Origin: Clostridium rectalis | GTDB taxonomy: Bacteria > Bacillota > Clostridia > Clostridiales > Clostridiaceae | DNA length: 64,000 bases | Direction: 5' to 3' | NCBI RefSeq assembly: GCF_900626095.1 | Contig: NZ_UYZZ01000003.1 | Span: 62,001 to 126,000 of the forward strand | Shown: in pieces, positions 7,898 through 16,235 of the stretch | Position numbering within the stretch: the stretch's first letter is position 1 | Layout of the letters: each line of letters opens with the position of its first letter | Made by a program: the position numbers and the translations under genes | The notes under the pieces: generated by a model | The model's input: the letters and a program-made list of their open reading frames with translations, nothing else | The model's database searches: none | What the model was told of the DNA's origin: nothing

Positions 7898-8587
7898 TTA
7901 TATTTTTTCTTCTTTACAAATACTTACACTAAACATATATAAGTACATTTCAACACACACTGCTATAAAATATATAAAAATCAATCCTATAAAAGTACTT
8001 TTAATTCCAATATTTAGTTCTGTTATTAAACCTATTAAACTGCCTACAGCTAATATTTGTACAAAATATTTTTTCCCAATTACTATTCCCTTTTTAAGCG
8101 CCTCCATAGGACTTTTATCATAATAAATTAAGTATGCCTTACAAGGTGTTAATATAACAGTAACATATAATAATGCAATAAATACAATAGGTATAAATAT
8201 AACGCAAGATCCTATAAGCAGTATTCCTATAGAAATAGCATAAATAATTATATTTAATGCTAAATATCTTAAATAATATCTTAAACTTTCTTTAAAAGTT
8301 ATACCATAATTTATATAGTTTTTATCCACTAGCTCTTTTATCCCTAACATTAAAATTGAATAAAATAATGATCCAACAAATAAATATAGTAGCATATTTA
8401 TAGAATCAGTTTTTAAAAACTCTATAATAACCGAAAAATTTCCCCATATATTTTCTGTTACTTCTAATACATCATAGATATCATGTTTAAAATCTAGCAT
8501 TTTAACTTCAATTAGAACTTGTAATAAAATAAATGGTAATAAAAATTTAAATCCTTTTATATATTTATTCCAAACTTTCTTACACAA
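7898..8587 (-). CDS. Polytopic membrane protein of unknown function
   Basis: A 229-residue protein with about six hydrophobic segments (near 15-30, 60-85, 110-140, 145-165, 180-200 and 205-220). The polar loop DKSPMEALKKGIVIGKKY sits between helices, a pattern seen in several families of uncharacterised membrane proteins. The likely start is TTG, 6 bases after GGGGGAG. It is the last gene of the GntR-ABC operon, 50 bases after the preceding permease-like gene. It may be an accessory of that transporter. No catalytic motif is visible. Confidence 0.6.
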   Translation of the reverse strand: MCKKVWNKYIKGFKFLLPFILLQVLIEVKMLDFKHDIYDVLEVTENIWGNFSVIIEFLKTDSINMLLYLFVGSLFYSILMLGIKELVDKNYINYGITFKESLRYYLRYLALNIIIYAISIGILLIGSCVIFIPIVFIALLYVTVILTPCKAYLIYYDKSPMEALKKGIVIGKKYFVQILAVGSLIGLITELNIGIKSTFIGLIFIYFIAVCVEMYLYMFSVSICKEEKI

Positions 8588-8637
8588 AAAAACTCCCCCT
8601 TATTTTATATTTACTTATTTTAGTAACCTTATATAAA

Positions 8638-9354
8638 TCAAACTTCTACTTTTTTTATATTCTTTAAGTTAAGATAAATCAAAATCATACTTAAAATAAC
8701 AGCTATAATAAAACTATTGAAACCACCTAAAAAATTTAATATAACAGTCTTATGTCTTGTATTAACGCTTATAAAAATTAATAAAATAATAATATTTAAA
8801 GTAAAATTTAAACTTTTAAATCTATTAAGAATCTTTCTACTAATTTTCCCCCTCCTATTTTTACTCACCATAATCTTTATGATTAAACAATGTATAAAAC
8901 TAGTTATAAAAATTATATATATACAATTGATAGCCATTGAACAAATAAATCCATATAAATTTCTATTTATCAACACAGAAAAATATCCAAAACTTTCATA
9001 CTTTATTAAATTTATTACAGAAATTATTAAAGAAAAAATTATAGTTTTTATATTACTTTTAATTACTATTTTCATATAAATTTTTTTTCTTGTATAACCT
9101 AAAGTTAAAAATATTTTTAACTCTTTAGATATCTTTTCATAATCATAAAAAAATTTATTTACACAAAAATACACTAACAAAAAACTAACTACATTCCTTT
9201 GAAAATCACTAATTCCATCATAAAAATTATAAATAAATATTGTACCAAACCACCAATATAAAACTGAAAACATTATTAAAGTAAAAGGAAAACCTATATC
9301 ATTAATTTCCTTTAATATATTAAACTTCAAATTTTTATCTTTAAATAAATTCAT
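8638..9354 (-). CDS. ABC exporter permease-like membrane protein
   Basis: A 238-residue protein with about six predicted helices and very high Ile/Phe content. The cytoplasmic loop carries LTLGYTRKKIYMKIVIKS. A similar 'xxGyTRKk' loop appears in the other small permeases of this operon (MGDTRKNFYKN, STGCSRKKYY, FGSSRKK), which shows they are paralogues. It lies 8 bases downstream of the next permease and starts at an ATG after AGGAGGGG. It is probably half of the transmembrane part of the exporter energised by the ATPase at 10070-10957. The substrate is unknown. Confidence 0.65.
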   Translation of the reverse strand: MNLFKDKNLKFNILKEINDIGFPFTLIMFSVLYWWFGTIFIYNFYDGISDFQRNVVSFLLVYFCVNKFFYDYEKISKELKIFLTLGYTRKKIYMKIVIKSNIKTIIFSLIISVINLIKYESFGYFSVLINRNLYGFICSMAINCIYIIFITSFIHCLIIKIMVSKNRRGKISRKILNRFKSLNFTLNIIILLIFISVNTRHKTVILNFLGGFNSFIIAVILSMILIYLNLKNIKKVEV

Positions 9355-9362
9355 ATCCCCTC

Positions 9363-10061
9363 CTAAATCTCAGCTTTAAGTAATAATTTATAATTAATAA
9401 AGGAAAATAGAATGCTCACTAAAACCAATACTAAAATCTTTTGTATAGGATTAATAGATATAAAATTTATCACTGGCAAAAATATTTTCTTTGCAATATT
9501 TTCTACCACAGAGGTGCGTGAAAAAATTAATATAAATACCATAATACTCAAAAATTTTTCCCCGTATTTTTGTAAAAACTTAATAGTAATCGTACTTATA
9601 TTTATAAGCTTTATAAAAGAGTCTATAAAAAACATATAAATAAAATTTAAAATTAATAGCATAGTATATCCATTTATATTTTTACTTATAGAAAAACCAG
9701 AATAGTTAAACTCCTTATGGCTAATTAATGCCATAACTTGCAAACAAGTAATTACGCTAAAGATAATGCTTATAAAAATTATTAACACCATATAGTTTTT
9801 ATAAAAATTTTTCCTTGTATCTCCCATACTTATTGCCACCTTAAACCCTTTAATAAATCCACTATCTGGTATATATAATGGAATAAATATAATCAGTCCA
9901 ATTCCAGCTAAAAACCCGGAAAAATCTCCCTTAGTATCCTGAATGTAAATAACTAATAAAAAGGAAACAAAGAATAGCATAACTAATTTTATAATATATT
10001 GTATATTAAACATAAGTATTTTTATGGTTCTAATTAAAGTATATTTATTTATCTGCTCCAT
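9363..10061 (-). CDS. ABC exporter permease-like membrane protein
   Basis: A 232-residue protein with about six membrane helices. After helix 2 it carries the loop ISMGDTRKNFYKNYMV, shared with its downstream neighbour, which suggests the two arose by duplication and act as a heterodimer. It ends with the short KAEI tail; the other permeases end in similar short V-E-I/V tails. It starts 8 bases after the ATPase stop, an arrangement that implies translational coupling. No enzymatic motif is present. Its role is inferred from its operon. Confidence 0.65.
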   Translation of the reverse strand: MEQINKYTLIRTIKILMFNIQYIIKLVMLFFVSFLLVIYIQDTKGDFSGFLAGIGLIIFIPLYIPDSGFIKGFKVAISMGDTRKNFYKNYMVLIIFISIIFSVITCLQVMALISHKEFNYSGFSISKNINGYTMLLILNFIYMFFIDSFIKLINISTITIKFLQKYGEKFLSIMVFILIFSRTSVVENIAKKIFLPVINFISINPIQKILVLVLVSILFSFINYKLLLKAEI

Positions 10062-10069
10062 AGTTTCAC

Positions 10070-10957
10070 CTACTTTAGAATATTTTTAGAGGATACCATA
10101 TTGACAAATAGCTTTTGAAGGGGCATATTCTCAACTTTAAAACCCATATTTTCCAGTTCCTTTTTCTTTCCATAGCTAATCTTTTCAAAAACAGCTAAAT
10201 TTAAATATCCTCCTACTTCCTCACTATTTATTAAGTTTAAATCCTTACATACTTCCTTTAATTTTTCCTTTTCTCCAGATACATAAAAAGCTTTTTCTTT
10301 TAATATATCTACTTCTTCACAAAGAACTAATTTGCCCTTATCCATTATTATTAAATTTTCGAAAAGTTTACTTACCTCATCTAAATAGTGAGTAGAAAAT
10401 ATAATACATCTGGGGTTTTTTTCATAATCTTCTAATAATATTTTATAAAACTCTTCTCTTGCTACAGGATCTAATCCTAAATATGTTTCATCATAAATAG
10501 TTATTGGCGCCCTACTGGCAAGTCCTATTATTACATTTACCATTGCCTTCATACCCTTAGATAAATCTGAATAAGAACATTTAGTTCTAATATTAAATTC
10601 AGTAACCAATCTATTTTTAAAATCCTCATCCCAGTTTTCCTGAAATGTTTTAGTGATATCAAATAAATCTCCTGCACTCATAGTAGGCAAAAAATTTTCC
10701 CCACTAGATACTAAACAAATCTTTGGTAATATTTTTTCATTTTCAAAGGGGTTTTCCCCAAATACTTTAATTTCTCCAGAGCTTTTAATATAATGACAAG
10801 CTATAGTTTTTAATAAGGTAGTCTTTCCTGCTCCATTTCTCCCAACTAGTCCATATATCTTATTTTCTTCAATATCAACAGAAAATTCATCTAAGGCCTT
10901 TATCCAATTGCTTTGAAAGGTTTTGCTTAATTTTTTTATCTCTATTGCTTTTGACAT
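10070..10957 (-). CDS. ABC transporter ATP-binding protein, YtrB-like
   Basis: A 295-residue ATPase with Walker A GRNGAGKTTLL (near 39), Q-loop region replaced by CLVSSGE, signature LSKGM (near 133), Walker B ITIYDET followed by a GLD D-loop, and switch His in STHYLDE. The C-terminal 80 residues form an extra domain, as in exporter ATPases paired with GntR (YtrA) regulators. It should couple ATP hydrolysis to the flanking small permeases. In Bacillus-type relatives such systems are linked to cell-envelope stress or antimicrobial peptides; that role here is inference. Confidence 0.85.
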   Translation of the reverse strand: MSKAIEIKKLSKTFQSNWIKALDEFSVDIEENKIYGLVGRNGAGKTTLLKTIACHYIKSSGEIKVFGENPFENEKILPKICLVSSGENFLPTMSAGDLFDITKTFQENWDEDFKNRLVTEFNIRTKCSYSDLSKGMKAMVNVIIGLASRAPITIYDETYLGLDPVAREEFYKILLEDYEKNPRCIIFSTHYLDEVSKLFENLIIMDKGKLVLCEEVDILKEKAFYVSGEKEKLKEVCKDLNLINSEEVGGYLNLAVFEKISYGKKKELENMGFKVENMPLQKLFVNMVSSKNILK

Positions 10958-10986
10958 ATTCTTTCCCCCTAACTTTAATAAAACTA

Positions 10987-11559
10987 TTAAATCTCTACTT
11001 TTTTCAAAATAAAATAACTTCCTAATAAATTAAATACAATTAAAATTAATAATCCTATAAACATATCTGATATAACAGCAAACTTAATTATACCCTCTTC
11101 TTTATATATTCCATAAAATATAAGTACAGCTCTTAATACTCCCGCCAGTATTGGATACTCGCTTAAAGAATAAATTTCAATAAACATTCCTGCACTAGTT
11201 AACGCATAAATTAATATATACAGCAGTATAATATATGAAATTTTATCTATTATAGTAAATCCACTAATATTTATTTTAAATTTTATAATTGTTCCTGCCA
11301 ATAATAGAGTAATAATGAAGCTAGCTATAAAACAGTATATAATTTTATTTATATACTATTTTTTTCTACTAGATCCAAAACTTATAGATAATTTAAATAG
11401 CTTATTATTACTCTCTACCCATACAATAATCAAAAGTGCAAAATTAATTAAGTATTGCCTATTTTTAATTGAAAATATTAAGGATGCTAATATTATTAAA
11501 ATATAATAACTTATATTTTTTATATTAATTCTTAACATTTTAAAGTAAAAACCTCTCAT
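10987..11559 (-). pseudogene. Small ABC permease gene interrupted by one in-frame TAG
   Basis: From an ATG at 11557-11559 the frame reads 67 residues (ending FGSSRKK), meets TAG at 11356-11358, then continues in the same frame (YINKIIYCFIASFIITL...) to a normal stop at 10987. Joined, the product of about 190 residues aligns end to end with the neighbouring paralogue at 11585-12157. That protein has TGCSRKKYYISRLLYC where this one has FGSSRKK-stop-YINKIIYC. The stop sits exactly where the paralogue has TAT (Tyr), so one T-to-G change explains it. No frameshift is present. It is either a recent loss or a sequencing error. A second start inside the gene could express the C-terminal half. Confidence 0.85.
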
Positions 11560-11584
11560 ACCCTCACACCCTTTATATGCTATA

Positions 11585-12157
11585 TTAATTTATTTCTACA
11601 GTAGGTAATACTTTATAACTAAGAACTATATTAACTAAAGTAATTGTTAAAGTAATATATATGCCTTGTAAAATATCAGTTCCAGTTTTTAATATAATGA
11701 AACTATCGGAAAAAATAAAGTAAATAGAATAAACTAGTATAAAAAATATATTTAGTGCCTCATATTGGCTTACAGATAATATGTCTATAAGCATTGCAGA
11801 GGTAATAACAGCTAGAGTAGATAGAAATAAAAATATAAATACTATTATATTGAAATTATCGCTTATTATTTTACAATTAATATAGTTAAATTTCACATTT
11901 AATATTAATGCAATTACAAGTATTATAAAACTACATAAAATACAATATAATAATCGACTAATATAATATTTTTTTCTACTGCACCCTGTTGAAATAAAGA
12001 ATTTTATTATGCTTTTATTTGCTTCTATTAAAATAATAATTATTGCTGCCACCCTTCCAATAAAATTAAAAGATAGCATTAAAGCTCCTAATATTATTAA
12101 AAAAATTATATAACTCTTTCCTTTGATTTTTAGCATCGCTTTAAAAATTCTTTCCAT
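11585..12157 (-). CDS. Small ABC permease-like membrane protein
   Basis: A 190-residue protein with about six predicted helices and the cytoplasmic loop STGCSRKKYYISRLLY seen in the other permeases of the operon. It follows the GntR gene by 4 bases and starts at an ATG after GGGGTGAT. It is the intact paralogue of the interrupted gene next to it. The two may have formed a heterodimeric membrane unit. It has no other recognisable domain. Transport function is inferred from context. Confidence 0.65.
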   Translation of the reverse strand: MERIFKAMLKIKGKSYIIFLIILGALMLSFNFIGRVAAIIIILIEANKSIIKFFISTGCSRKKYYISRLLYCILCSFIILVIALILNVKFNYINCKIISDNFNIIVFIFLFLSTLAVITSAMLIDILSVSQYEALNIFFILVYSIYFIFSDSFIILKTGTDILQGIYITLTITLVNIVLSYKVLPTVEIN

Positions 12158-12161
12158 GTTA

Positions 12162-12527
12162 TCACCCCCTATAACCTATAATCATGTCTATAATATCCTT
12201 CTTAGAAATCCCAATTTTCTCCCCCTCTTTTAAAGTTTCTAATATATACTCATTAAAAAAATTTTTCCTTCTTTTTTCCTTTATATAATCTTTGGCACTA
12301 TCCTTTACAAACATACCCATCCCTCGTTTTTTATAAAGAATCCCCTCTTTAACTAATATATTTAGTCCCTTTCTGGATGTAGCTGGATTTATTCCATAAA
12401 CTTGAGAAAATTGAGTTGTAGACATAACCTGCTCCCCTTCTTTTACTATATCATTTAATATATCATCTTCTATTCCCTCTGCTATTTGTATGTATATTGG
12501 TTTACTATCATCAAGTATAAGCTTCAC
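12162..12527 (-). CDS. GntR-family transcriptional regulator, YtrA subfamily
   Basis: About 121 residues. The protein begins KLILDDSKPIYIQIAEGIED, then a winged helix-turn-helix (residues about 12-75, with QFSQVYGINPATSRKGLNIL as the recognition region), and a short helical tail of about 45 residues. The short tail without a ligand domain is characteristic of YtrA-type GntR repressors, which usually control a downstream ABC exporter. I choose the GTG at 12525-12527. A GTG four codons upstream overlaps the AGGAGGTG ribosome binding site. It is first in its operon and probably autoregulatory. Confidence 0.85.
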   Translation of the reverse strand: MKLILDDSKPIYIQIAEGIEDDILNDIVKEGEQVMSTTQFSQVYGINPATSRKGLNILVKEGILYKKRGMGMFVKDSAKDYIKEKRRKNFFNEYILETLKEGEKIGISKKDIIDMIIGYRG

Positions 12528-12592
12528 AAAATATCTCACCTCCTATATTAATATTGCATCTTTAGTTAAATGGTTAATTACTTATATAACTA

Positions 12593-12621
12593 ACTATATA
12601 TGGTTTCTATTGTTTTGTCAA
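12593..12621 (-). promoter_or_regulatory. Strong SigA promoter of the GntR-ABC operon
   Basis: On the minus strand TTGACA (12616-12621) and TATAGT (12593-12598) with a 17-base spacer. Just downstream, an imperfect inverted repeat (GTTAGTTATAT / AAGTAATTAAC, about 12573-12594) overlaps the -10 box and is a plausible operator for the GntR protein. Confidence 0.75.
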
Positions 12622-12627
12622 TAAAAT

Positions 12628-12662
12628 AAACATCTAGAAATAAAAATATTTTCTAGATGTTT
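12628..12662 (-). terminator. Terminator of the kinase-fold gene
   Basis: Perfect 13-bp arms (AAACATCTAGAAA at 12628-12640 and its complement at 12650-12662). It separates the upstream gene from the GntR promoter that follows on the same strand. Confidence 0.85.
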
Positions 12663-12676
12663 ATTTATAATATCTA

Positions 12677-13189
12677 TTACTCCTTTAATAAATCAAAAAT
12701 TATATCATATATAAAATCTCCAGTGTAACTAGTACAACCATAGTCTATTAATACATATTCATCCTGTATTTTCCCCCATGAAGTTATACTATATATATCT
12801 TCTCTTAACAGTAAAAACTTATTTGTAAGATTTTCAATATCCTCTATAGCATTTTTCTCTTTTCTTAATTTTTCAATTTTCACCTTATGTTTATTAAGAC
12901 TATCCGCAATAGGTTCTGCCCTTCTCATAATAATAAATCTTGGTTTAAAATATATTATAGGGCAAAGATATTTTTTAAGTTTCCTATCCACATGGTTATA
13001 TACATAGTTTTCTACCATATTTTGATAATGACCTTCTGCTCCTTTTGCCACCTTTATTACATATTTATCATTTAAAGCATAGACTTTTCTACTAATACCT
13101 TCCCCCAAATACTTATATCTTTTACTTATAGATTTGTTGCTTAAAGAATATATTTCTTTTAAGAAGCTTTTTTCACTATCTTTATTCAT
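12677..13189 (-). CDS. Small protein-kinase-fold (aminoglycoside phosphotransferase-like) protein
   Basis: About 170 residues. The N-terminal lobe shows a glycine-rich loop and lysine in the kinase order: GEGISRKVYAL, then KYVIKVAKG. ENYVYNHV follows as a likely helix C, then the hinge FIIMRRAEP. The C-terminal lobe is short: LREDIYSITSWG stands where HxDxxxxNW is usual, and LIDYGCTS replaces DFG. So the metal-binding Asp is kept, while the catalytic-loop His and Asn are not. It may be a divergent kinase or a pseudokinase. I prefer the ATG at 13187-13189, with GGGAG upstream, over one six codons earlier. Confidence 0.6.
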   Translation of the reverse strand: MNKDSEKSFLKEIYSLSNKSISKRYKYLGEGISRKVYALNDKYVIKVAKGAEGHYQNMVENYVYNHVDRKLKKYLCPIIYFKPRFIIMRRAEPIADSLNKHKVKIEKLRKEKNAIEDIENLTNKFLLLREDIYSITSWGKIQDEYVLIDYGCTSYTGDFIYDIIFDLLKE

Positions 13190-13257
13190 AAATTCTACAA
13201 CTCCCATATATACTTATACTTATAAAATATGTAATTATTTTTATAAATGCTAATGAT

Positions 13258-13298
13258 AAAAGAGCTGTATTAAAACTTAATTCTAATACAACTCTTTT
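13258..13298 (-). terminator. Terminator of the sigma/anti-sigma operon
   Basis: 15-bp arms (13258-13272 and 13284-13298) with one G-U pair on the minus strand, immediately at the end of the anti-sigma gene. Confidence 0.8.
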
Positions 13299-13299
13299 A

Positions 13300-14145
13300 T
13301 TATTTTATGGAATCTAATATTTTTTTTAAAACCTCTTCTGAAATATTGCCATTTAGTACATAGTAATCCCCATCTATATTCTTATTTATTTTATATTCTT
13401 TTAAAAAGCTAGCCTTAGTCTTTATACTTTCCCATGTTTCCTTATTTATCTTTTCTATATTAAAATAATACTCCCCATTTTTATACTTTATCTGTACTAA
13501 TTCTTCCTTTTCTTTTTTATTAACATTTATATACTCTAAACTATATCCCATTGGTAAATATGATGGTAACTTTAATTTACCCTTCCGATCTTTTTCAATT
13601 TTTTTGTTTTTCTCATCTACTTTTAAAGAGTTTATTAATTTATTTTCTGGATTTGATATTTTCTTATCTTTTTTAGTATCAGGTTTGTTTAAACAAATAT
13701 TATTTTCTTTAGGTTTCTTTAAACTATATTTTTTGTTTTTACCATCATGTATTTTATTTTCATCCCCTTTAGACAGTTCAGTTGTTTTTTGTATAATATC
13801 ACTATTTACCTGCTTACTATCTTTTTTAGTTTTCTGATTATTTTTAAATTCATTGTATGTAATTTCTCCAATGGGCTTTACTAATTTTGCTTCCTTTTTT
13901 TCTTTAATTGCGTAATTATTTTTATCCCCATAAAAATTATAATAATAAAAGAAGTATCCAAACGTAAACATTGCTATAATGCCACATAGTACCACTGATC
14001 CTACAAAATATTTCTTACAAATCAAAAATTTCTTTGGAACTTTGTTGATAGCCTTACATTTCTCCAAAGTTTTATTCTTTAAATCCTCTGTTAGATATAT
14101 ATGCTGTAACCCTTTATCTATAATTTCTTTTATCTCCTTATCCAT
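13300..14145 (-). CDS. Membrane-anchored anti-sigma factor-like protein with DUF4367-type C-terminus
   Basis: About 281 residues. The N-terminal ~55 residues are cytoplasmic and basic, followed by one membrane helix (FVGSVVLCGIIAMFTFGYFF). A long Lys-rich, low-complexity linker comes next (about 85-185). The external C-terminal domain begins KLPSYLPMGYSLEYI and ends in a VLNGNISEEVL segment, as in DUF4367 domains. The start ATG at 14143-14145 overlaps the stop of the sigma factor gene, so the two are translationally coupled. By analogy it holds the sigma factor at the membrane until an envelope signal arrives. No zinc-binding HxxxCxxC motif is visible. Confidence 0.75.
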   Translation of the reverse strand: MDKEIKEIIDKGLQHIYLTEDLKNKTLEKCKAINKVPKKFLICKKYFVGSVVLCGIIAMFTFGYFFYYYNFYGDKNNYAIKEKKEAKLVKPIGEITYNEFKNNQKTKKDSKQVNSDIIQKTTELSKGDENKIHDGKNKKYSLKKPKENNICLNKPDTKKDKKISNPENKLINSLKVDEKNKKIEKDRKGKLKLPSYLPMGYSLEYINVNKKEKEELVQIKYKNGEYYFNIEKINKETWESIKTKASFLKEYKINKNIDGDYYVLNGNISEEVLKKILDSIK

Positions 14146-14659
14146 CAAATTGAATCTTCCCATCCATAACATTTTTAAGCATCTGTCTTCCTCTATATAA
14201 TCTGCTTCTTACCGTTCCTTCTGGTATCTGTAAAATATTAGATATCTCTACTGTAGAAAATTCTTCATAATAGTATAGTAATATTGGTTCTTTATATTTA
14301 TTTGGCAAATCCATTATATTTTTTAAAATCTCTTTTCTTCTCATTTTATTTATAACTTCATCCTCAATAACTTCTTGAGAAATCAAATTTGTTTCTTCCT
14401 TTTCTTCCCAAAATATAATTTTTTTAACCCAAGAACTTTTAAGAATATCTTTACAAGCATTTACAGTAATACTAATAACCCAACTCTTTTCATTCTCTAA
14501 ATTATCTACCTTATGTATATTTTTATATATCTTTATAAATACTTCTTGAAAAATATCCTCTGCCTTATTTTTATCCTTTAAATATAGATACGCAATTTTA
14601 AGAACATCATTACCATATTGATCTATAAGTCTTTCAATTTCCTTATCCATATTGTCCAT
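14138..14659 (-). CDS. ECF-type sigma-70 family RNA polymerase sigma factor
   Basis: About 173 residues. Region 2 is seen in DVLKIAYLYLKDKNKAEDIF followed by QEVFIKIYKN (about 20-50). Region 4 is seen in LPNKYKEPILLYYYEEFS and the helix-turn-helix ISNILQIPEGTVRSRLYRGR (about 120-165). There is no region 1 or 3, as in the ECF group. The ATG at 14657-14659 lies 8 bases after GGATGGG. An in-frame TTG one codon upstream is less likely. It forms an operon with its anti-sigma gene. The target genes are not visible here. Confidence 0.9.
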   Translation of the reverse strand: MDNMDKEIERLIDQYGNDVLKIAYLYLKDKNKAEDIFQEVFIKIYKNIHKVDNLENEKSWVISITVNACKDILKSSWVKKIIFWEEKEETNLISQEVIEDEVINKMRRKEILKNIMDLPNKYKEPILLYYYEEFSTVEISNILQIPEGTVRSRLYRGRQMLKNVMDGKIQFDG

Positions 14660-14941
14660 CAAGCCAACCCATCCTAGACCGTTTTGTACATCATTATAAT
14701 ACTTAACTTTTTATAATTATCTTTTTTAAATCTCCTCCTTCTAATAATACAAGTTTACACTAATTTCCCCTTAACTTCTAATTCATTTCCTATACATATA
14801 TTAAACGATTCTTATATACATTACGCTTCAATTATTTTCTATAAAATATAATAAATTTACCTTTAATTTAAAATTGTAATATTAATATTAGAAATTGGTA
14901 AAGCTAAGATAGATTAATTTTATAAAAGGGAGTGTTTATAT

Positions 14942-15172
14942 ATGCAAGGAAAAGTCTATTCTTTTAGAAATGAAAATGGTGAATTAGTAAAATTCACTGT
15001 AAAAGAATACCTGGAATTAAATAAAAATGAATATATTTTAATGTCACCAGAAAATGATAAGTCTCATATAGACGTATATAAATTTAATTATAGTCATGGA
15101 AATGAAGCCTTAGAACTAGTGGAGGACGAACAAGAACTTTCAAAAATTAAATCTCTTTCCAAAGTCATATAA
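14942..15172 (+). CDS. DUF1292-like small protein
   Basis: A 76-residue acidic protein. The layout (FRNENGELVKFTVKEYLEL, then YILMSPENDKSHIDVYKFNY, then a Glu/Asp-rich ELVEDEQELSKI) follows the DUF1292 pattern found in Firmicutes. It has no signal peptide or membrane segment. Function is unknown. It starts at an ATG 6-8 bases after AAAGGGAG and ends at a strong bidirectional terminator. The 282-base gap before it (14660-14941) shows no gene, but holds an unused AAGGAGGAG motif on the minus strand. Confidence 0.7.
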   Translation: MQGKVYSFRNENGELVKFTVKEYLELNKNEYILMSPENDKSHIDVYKFNYSHGNEALELVEDEQELSKIKSLSKVI

Positions 15173-15173
15173 T

Positions 15174-15204
15174 AAAAAAGGACGGTGCATGACCGTCCTT
15201 TTTT
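15174..15204. terminator. Bidirectional terminator
   Basis: Perfect 13-bp arms (AAAAAAGGACGGT and its complement) around GCATG, between convergent genes. Confidence 0.92.
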
Positions 15205-15205
15205 A

Positions 15206-16033
15206 TTATATTCTATTATCTATCCATCTTATTATATCATTTATAATGTCATCTCTTTCTTCCTTTTCATTTAAAATTTCGTGATAACATCTATGATATA
15301 TTTTTAATGTTTTATCTGTAGACTTTATATTTGAAAACAACCATTTTGAGGCCTCTGGAATGACAATCTTATCTTCTTCTCCATGTATTATCAAGCTAGG
15401 ATAATTATACTCACTTACATTCTTATTTATAAAACTAGCTCCCTTTATAAATGCTTCTCCCAGTAATTTCACAGTAGTTTCTTCTAATACTAAAGGATCC
15501 TCATCATACTGTTTCACTATATCTTCATCTCTACATAATAATTTACTTAAACTATTGGGTACCTTTTCCATTGGGAACTTTTCAAAGTAACTGTCTTTTT
15601 TTATATCATCAAAAATAGGCATCTCCATGACTGCTGCACCAGACAATATTTGTCCACGTAATTTTGTGGGATATTTAATTCCATACCCAGTAGTTATAAA
15701 ACCACCCATACTATGACCAAACATAAATATTGGTAAACTTTCATTTTCCTCCTTTGCCATATCCACTATCCTATTTGCATCCTCAAAAAAGTCCTCAAAA
15801 CTATCAACATATCCTCTTTCGCCCTCAGATTTACCATGTCCTCTATTATCAAATCTGTAAACACCATACCCTACCTCATTTAGTTTTTTTGTAAAATAAT
15901 CATATCTTCCTAAATGTTCACACAATCCATGGACTATTACCACTATACCCTTTACCTTATCTGGGATATCCTTTGTATAAAACATCTCTATACCATCAAA
16001 AGATTTGATTTTATTTTCTAAATGCATGCTCAT
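15206..16033 (-). CDS. Alpha/beta hydrolase, monoacylglycerol lipase / lysophospholipase-like
   Basis: About 275 residues with the serine-hydrolase fold: VIVHGLCEHLGRY (oxyanion region, near 35), FDNRGHGKSEG, the nucleophile elbow GHSMGG (near 110), a late acid in IIHGEEDKIVIP, and a catalytic His in YHRCYHEILNE. The HGLCEHLGRY and RGHGKSEG motifs are typical of the lysophospholipase/monoglyceride lipase group. No signal peptide is present, so it acts in the cytoplasm. The ATG at 16031-16033 is preferred because the upstream GTG is part of the AGAGAGGTG binding site. Confidence 0.88.
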   Translation of the reverse strand: MSMHLENKIKSFDGIEMFYTKDIPDKVKGIVVIVHGLCEHLGRYDYFTKKLNEVGYGVYRFDNRGHGKSEGERGYVDSFEDFFEDANRIVDMAKEENESLPIFMFGHSMGGFITTGYGIKYPTKLRGQILSGAAVMEMPIFDDIKKDSYFEKFPMEKVPNSLSKLLCRDEDIVKQYDEDPLVLEETTVKLLGEAFIKGASFINKNVSEYNYPSLIIHGEEDKIVIPEASKWLFSNIKSTDKTLKIYHRCYHEILNEKEERDDIINDIIRWIDNRI

Positions 16034-16200
16034 AAAAATCACCTCTCTTAATTATTCATTCTACAGACTAAAAAAAAATCCTGTTTTAATTTAATAAATT
16101 ATCTAATAATTTATTTTTACTTTGGAAATGAAATTAAACTTATAAATTATATGGTTCTTTCATAAACTGTTCATATTTTAACATTATAATGGTAAAAAAT

Positions 16201-16231
16201 TAATGGTGAGTGTTTTTTATACTCACCATTA
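16201..16231 (-). terminator. Terminator of ddh
   Basis: Perfect 11-bp arms (TAATGGTGAGT at 16201-16211 and its complement at 16221-16231), with a T-run following on the minus strand, 5 bases after the ddh stop. Confidence 0.88.
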
Positions 16232-16235
16232 TACT

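Noticed and set aside
14138-14172. Long overlap between the sigma and anti-sigma genes
   Set aside because: It appears only if an upstream start is used for the anti-sigma gene. The ATG at 14143-14145 gives the usual short coupling overlap.
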